In this document: in pieces, positions 5,069 through 8,471 of the stretch
Position numbering within the stretch: position 1 is the stretch's first letter
Layout: each line of letters opens with the position of its first letter
Origin: an uncultured bacterium
GTDB taxonomy: Bacteria; Bacillota; Clostridia; Oscillospirales; Oscillospiraceae
Length of the DNA stretch: 8,471 nt
Direction: 5' to 3'
Assembly: GCA_947364395.1 (NCBI GenBank)
Contig: CANASS010000067.1
Span: forward strand, 1-8,471
Translations under genes and position numbers: made by a program
Notes under the pieces: generated by a model
The model's database searches: none
What the model was told of the DNA's origin: nothing
The model's input: only the letters and a program-made list of their open reading frames with translations

Positions 5069-6409
5069 ATGAAAAAGATGCTGTCCCTTGCCCTGGCGGC
5101 CGCCATGTGCCTGAGCCTGCTGGCCGGCTGCTCCGCCGGAACGCCCGATCCCACCACCACCCCGGCCCCCGAGAATTCCACCGCTCCCGCTGAGACCTCC
5201 ACGGCTCCCGAGGGCGGCGAGCCCGCCGGCCTCACCGGCACCCTGAAGGTGTCCCTGTGGGATCTGGCCACCCAGCCCGCCTTTGACGCCGTCATCAAGG
5301 CCTTTGTGGACGCCAACCCCGGCGTCACCGTGGACCCCATTGACATCCCCTCCGCCGACTACGGCACCAAGCTGTCCGTCATGCTCAACGGCGGCAGCGA
5401 GGTGGACGTGTTCTGGATCAAGGACGCCGACACCATCTACCCCATCGCCAAGCGGGGCCAGATGGCCGACCTGAGCGGCTACATCTCCAAGGACGGCGTG
5501 GACCTGGGTACTTACAACGGTCTGGCCGACAACTTCCTCATTGACGGCAAGCAGATCGCCATCCCCTTCCGCACCGACTACTACGCTCTGTTCTATAACA
5601 AGGACATCTTTGACGCCGCCAGCGTAGAGTACCCCTCCAACGACATGACCTGGACCGAGTTCGAGGAGCTGGCCAAGAAGGTGACCTCCGGCGAGGGCGT
5701 GGACAAGAAGTACGGCGCTCACTTCCACACTTGGCAGGCCTGCATTGAGAACTGGGCGGTGCAGGACGGCCAGCACACCATCATGGACACCGACTACAGC
5801 TTCTTCAAGCCCTACTATGAGATGGCCCTGCGGATGCAGAACGACAACAAGACCTGCATGGACTTCGGCACCCTGAAGACCGCCAACCTCCACTACAACA
5901 GCGTGTTCCCCGACGGCTCCGTGGCCATGATGCCTATGGGCACCTGGTTCGCCGCCACCATGATCGACAAGATCAATAAGGGCGAGAGCTCCGTCAACTG
6001 GGGCATTGCCACCCTGCCCCATCCCGAGGGCGTGGACGCCGGCTACGTGGTTGGCTCCACCACCCCCATCGCCATCAACGAGGCCAGCGGGAACAAGGAT
6101 CTGGCCTGGGAGTTTGTGAAGTTCGTGTGCGGCCCCGAGGGCGCTGAGATCGTGGCCAACCTGGGCGGCGTGCCCGCCATGCTGGACGACGCCACCCTGA
6201 AGGTGGTGGCCGGGGTGGACGGTATGCCCGAGGGCGCTCTGGAGGCCCTCCAGGTGAAGAACATCGCCCTGGACCGTCCCATCGCCGACAAGGTTTCCGA
6301 GGTCAACCAGATGCTGGGCGAGCAGCACAGCCTCATCATGCTGGGTGAGAGCGACCTGGACACCGTCCTGGCCGACATGGCCGAGCAGTCCAAGTCCATC
6401 CAGGGCTGA
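5069..6409 (+). CDS. Sugar ABC transporter, family 1 solute-binding lipoprotein
   Basis: 446 residues from the ATG at 5069. An in-frame GTG at 5060 overlaps the AGGAG ribosome site (5056-5060) and is therefore rejected. Residues 1-20 form a lipoprotein signal peptide and the lipobox is LAGC with the lipidated C21. Residues 22 to about 54 are a Thr/Pro/Ala/Glu-rich linker tethering the domain to the membrane. The rest is a family 1 extracellular binding protein of normal length: LKVSLWD opening, F-V-D-A-N-P-G-V-T-V, G-G-S-E-V-D-V-F-W, P-F-R-T-D-Y-Y-A-L-F-Y-N-K, M-M-P-M-G-T-W-F, and a W-E-F-V-K-F-V-C-G-P-E-G segment near the end. Such proteins capture mono- or oligosaccharides and deliver them to MalF/MalG-type permeases, which follow directly. 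The many aromatic residues suit sugar stacking, but the substrate cannot be specified. Confidence 0.94.
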   Translation: MKKMLSLALAAAMCLSLLAGCSAGTPDPTTTPAPENSTAPAETSTAPEGGEPAGLTGTLKVSLWDLATQPAFDAVIKAFVDANPGVTVDPIDIPSADYGTKLSVMLNGGSEVDVFWIKDADTIYPIAKRGQMADLSGYISKDGVDLGTYNGLADNFLIDGKQIAIPFRTDYYALFYNKDIFDAASVEYPSNDMTWTEFEELAKKVTSGEGVDKKYGAHFHTWQACIENWAVQDGQHTIMDTDYSFFKPYYEMALRMQNDNKTCMDFGTLKTANLHYNSVFPDGSVAMMPMGTWFAATMIDKINKGESSVNWGIATLPHPEGVDAGYVVGSTTPIAINEASGNKDLAWEFVKFVCGPEGAEIVANLGGVPAMLDDATLKVVAGVDGMPEGALEALQVKNIALDRPIADKVSEVNQMLGEQHSLIMLGESDLDTVLADMAEQSKSIQG

Positions 6410-6431
6410 ACAACCAATAACCCGTGACTGA

Positions 6432-6459
6432 AAGGGGCAGGACGCTGGTCCTGCCCCTT
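6432..6459 (+). promoter_or_regulatory. Perfect 12-bp intercistronic hairpin after the binding-protein gene
   Basis: AAGGGGCAGGAC (6432-6443) pairs without mismatch with 6448-6459 across the 4-base loop GCTG. It lies between the binding-protein stop and the permease ribosome site. No T-run follows, so it is not a complete terminator. Hairpins in this position (known from malE-malF) protect the upstream mRNA and lower permease expression relative to the binding protein; that role here is inferred. Confidence 0.75.
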
Positions 6460-6489
6460 CCCACATGCAGGAAAAGGAGGAGAAAATCT

Positions 6490-7419
6490 ATGGCGGTCAA
6501 GGAGACGGCGGGGAAAAAGGCCCCGTCCGCCAAGCAGGGCGGCATGACCCTGAACCAGCGCAGGACCCTGGAGGGCCTGTCCTTCATCACGCCCAACTTC
6601 ATCGGCTTCTTCGTGCTCATCCTTATCCCGGTGCTCTTCACCTTCTGGCTGTGCTTCAACAAGTGGGACGGCTACACCCCCATGGAGTTCGTGGCGCTGG
6701 ACAACTTCAAGTACATCTTCACCCACAAGATATTCCAGGAGGCGGTGGTCAAAACCCTCATCTTCACCGCCTGCTCCGTGGTTATCACCCTGCTGCTGGC
6801 CCTGGGGCTGGCGGTGCTCATCAACCAGAAGCTGGCCGGCATCGGCATCTTCCGCACCGCCATCTTCTTTCCCTACGTGGCCTCGGTGGTGGCGGTGGCC
6901 GCCGTGTGGCAGATGCTCTTCCAGAAGGACATGGGCCTGATCAATGAGATGCTGCGCTTCTTCGGTGTCACCGACGTGCCCGGCTGGTTTGCCACCACCA
7001 AGTGGGCCCTGCCCGGGGTAATCATCGTGAACATCTGGAAAAACATGGGCTACTACATGATTATCTACCTGGCCGCCCTCCAGGACGTGCCCACCTCCCT
7101 GGTGGAGGCCGGGATGATCGACGGGGCCAGCGCATGGCAGCGGTTCTGGAAGATCAAGTGGCCCCTGCTGGGCAACGCCACCTTCTTTGTGGTGATGATG
7201 CTCACCATCAACAGCTTCAAGTCCTTCGACCTGATCTACGCCCTCACTGAGGGTGGGCCCGGCACCGCCACCACCCTCCTGTCCCAGTACATCTATAACC
7301 AGTCCTTCGTGTCCTGGGACTATGGCCGGGCCAGCGCCGCGGCCATGGTGCTGTTCGCCATCGTGGCGGTCATCACCCTGATCCAGTTCCGGCTGGAAAA
7401 GAAATTCTCCAATGAGTGA
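6490..7419 (+). CDS. Sugar ABC transporter permease, MalF/UgpA-type
   Basis: 309 residues from the ATG at 6490, preceded by AGGAGGAG with seven bases of spacing. A GTG at 6424 in the same frame would translate through the intercistronic hairpin and is rejected. A short charged cytosolic N-terminus (1-28) is followed by six predicted membrane helices near 32-54, 88-112, 122-144, 173-196, 228-250 and 281-301. The EAA loop that docks with the ATPase is at 204-227 (E206-A-G, D211-G, P225). This is the usual length and architecture for the first permease of a CUT1-type importer, with the family's F-D-L-I-Y-A-L-T-E-G-G-P-G segment (246-258). It would form a heterodimeric channel with the next gene's product. 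Its stop codon is 14 bp before the next start, so the two are translated as a pair. Confidence 0.94.
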   Translation: MAVKETAGKKAPSAKQGGMTLNQRRTLEGLSFITPNFIGFFVLILIPVLFTFWLCFNKWDGYTPMEFVALDNFKYIFTHKIFQEAVVKTLIFTACSVVITLLLALGLAVLINQKLAGIGIFRTAIFFPYVASVVAVAAVWQMLFQKDMGLINEMLRFFGVTDVPGWFATTKWALPGVIIVNIWKNMGYYMIIYLAALQDVPTSLVEAGMIDGASAWQRFWKIKWPLLGNATFFVVMMLTINSFKSFDLIYALTEGGPGTATTLLSQYIYNQSFVSWDYGRASAAAMVLFAIVAVITLIQFRLEKKFSNE

Positions 7420-7433
7420 GGGAGGGGACCGCC

Positions 7434-8264
7434 ATGCTGAATAAAACGCCGGTCTGGAAAAAGGCCGTTCTGTACACCGTTCTGATCCTCATCTGCGCAG
7501 CCACCCTGCTGCCTCTGGTGTGGATGCTGTCCGCCTCCCTGAAGCTGGACAAGGACGTATTCCGCATCCCCATCGAGTGGATTCCCAGCGACCCGGCCTG
7601 GAGCAACTACCAGCGCATCTGGGACCAGGTGCCCATGCTCCAGTTCACCTTCAACACCTTCAAGATCACCGTCATCACCACCGTCATCCAGGTGTTCACC
7701 TGCTCCTTCGCCGCCTACGGCTTCGCCAAGTGCCAGTTCAAGGGCCGCAACCTGCTGTTCCTCATCTACGTGGCCACCATCGCCGTGCCCTGGCAGGTGT
7801 ATATGCTCCCCCAGTACAGCATGATGAACAAGTTCGGCCTGGTGGACACCCACGCCTCCCTCATCCTGCTCCACGCCTTCGACGCATTTGGCGTGTTCCT
7901 TCTGCGGCAGTTCTGCATGGGTATTCCCAACGAGCTGCTGGAGGCCGCCCGCATCGACGGCCTCAGCGAGTACGGCATCTACCGGAGGATCGTGCTGCCT
8001 CAGATGGGGCCGTCCATCGCCACCCTGGTGATCTTCACCTTTGTCACCAACTGGAACGACTTCATGGGCCCCATGATCTATTTGAACTCCACCGAGCTGA
8101 AAACCGTCCAGCTGGGCATACGGATGTTCATGGGCCAGTACTCCTCCGAGTACGGCCTCATCATGGCCGCCTCCGTGGTGTCCCTGATCCCGGTGATCGT
8201 CGTGTTCCTCATCTTCCAGAAGAAGTTCGTCCAAGGCATCGCAACCAGCGGTTTGAAGGGGTAA
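7434..8264 (+). CDS. Sugar ABC transporter permease, MalG-type
   Basis: 276 residues from the ATG at 7434, with GGAGGGG six bases upstream. A GTG at 7416 overlapping the previous stop is possible but lacks its own ribosome site. Six predicted helices lie near 12-34, 72-97, 105-127, 141-160, 193-215 and 241-263. The EAA loop is E170-A-A-R-I-D-G with P189, complete for ATPase contact. The P-L-V-W-M-L-S-A-S-L-K opening and the short Q-G-I-A-T-S-G-L-K-G tail are typical of the MalG/LacG group. It is the last gene of the operon. No ATP-binding subunit or glycosidase gene follows in the window, which is common for CUT1 importers in Firmicutes that share an MsmX-type ATPase. Confidence 0.94.
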   Translation: MLNKTPVWKKAVLYTVLILICAATLLPLVWMLSASLKLDKDVFRIPIEWIPSDPAWSNYQRIWDQVPMLQFTFNTFKITVITTVIQVFTCSFAAYGFAKCQFKGRNLLFLIYVATIAVPWQVYMLPQYSMMNKFGLVDTHASLILLHAFDAFGVFLLRQFCMGIPNELLEAARIDGLSEYGIYRRIVLPQMGPSIATLVIFTFVTNWNDFMGPMIYLNSTELKTVQLGIRMFMGQYSSEYGLIMAASVVSLIPVIVVFLIFQKKFVQGIATSGLKG

Positions 8265-8471
8265 GGCCCTGGGACCGCGGGACAGAAAAAGAAGGACCGC
8301 CGCTCATGGAGCGGCGGTCCTTGACGTTCCCTTTCGATGCGTATTTCGCCCATACAGCGCCGGGGCTCACGAGTCCCACGGCCCGCCCGGAAGCGCGCAT
8401 GGGCCGCAGCGGGGCCATACGCGGGAGGGGCAAAATCGCTTAAAAAGGAACGCGTTTGCAGAAATATGTAC
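8265..8471. other. 207-bp intergenic tail without a gene
   Basis: Beyond the terminator-like hairpin (8292-8322) I see no coding frame with a ribosome site. The last 30 bases turn AT-rich and contain the palindrome AACGCGTT (8449-8456) followed by TTGCAG, so they could be the start of a promoter for a gene outside the window; this cannot be judged without the next bases. Confidence 0.5.
8292..8322 (+). terminator. Terminator-like hairpin after the transporter operon
   Basis: AAGGACCGCCGCTC (8292-8305) pairs perfectly with 8309-8322 across a 3-base loop, a 14-bp GC-rich stem 27 bp after the last stop codon. The bases after it (GACGTTCCCTTTC) contain few T on the plus strand, so termination may be inefficient. 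On the minus strand the stem is followed by CTTTTTCTGTC, which is a better T-run, so it may mainly stop transcription entering from the right. Confidence 0.7.

Noticed and set aside
4934..6466. 510-codon minus-strand frame opposite the binding-protein gene
   Set aside because: Shadow with Gly/Val/His/Leu bias; the plus strand has a lipobox and full family 1 binding-protein signatures.

Overview
The window reads as a GC-rich Firmicutes genome of gut-Clostridia (Oscillospiraceae-like) character. The reasons are strong G/C third-position use in every gene, AGGAGG-type ribosome binding sites, sigma-A-type promoters, an S-layer-homology (SLH) protein, a YesM/YesN-type two-component pair and a lipoprotein-dependent sugar ABC importer. 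The taxonomic placement is inference.

Layout: (1) 1-223, minus strand: the N-terminus of a secreted SLH-domain protein that runs off the left edge. (2) 224-747: a 524-bp intergenic region holding the SLH gene's upstream region with overlapping inverted repeats, an orphan minus-strand terminator, a long imperfect hairpin and a perfect-consensus promoter. (3) 748-1539, plus strand: a small cytosolic protein with a discoidin/galactose-binding-like C-terminal domain and an unusual CxCxCxC cluster. A bidirectional terminator separates it from the convergent two-component operon. (4) 4753-1679, minus strand: a YesM/LytS-type sensor histidine kinase followed by a YesN-type (REC + AraC HTH) response regulator. 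(5) 4754-5068: a divergent promoter region serving the kinase operon on one side and the transporter operon on the other. (6) 5069-8264, plus strand: a family 1 sugar-binding lipoprotein and two MalF/MalG-type permeases, closed by a terminator-like hairpin. (7) 8265-8471: no gene.

Working model (inference from context and family knowledge): the membrane kinase senses an extracellular carbohydrate or the loaded binding protein, phosphorylates the AraC-type regulator, and this activates the divergent transporter operon. No ABC ATPase and no glycoside hydrolase lie in the window, so the importer probably uses a shared MsmX-type ATPase encoded elsewhere. The substrate cannot be read from sequence. 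The core is a familiar sugar-uptake locus and I see no clearly new defence or mobile system. The less ordinary signals are non-coding: a repeated leader element in the kinase operon, a hairpin-plus-terminator segment at 470-599, a perfect 12-bp intercistronic hairpin, and short palindromes at promoters.
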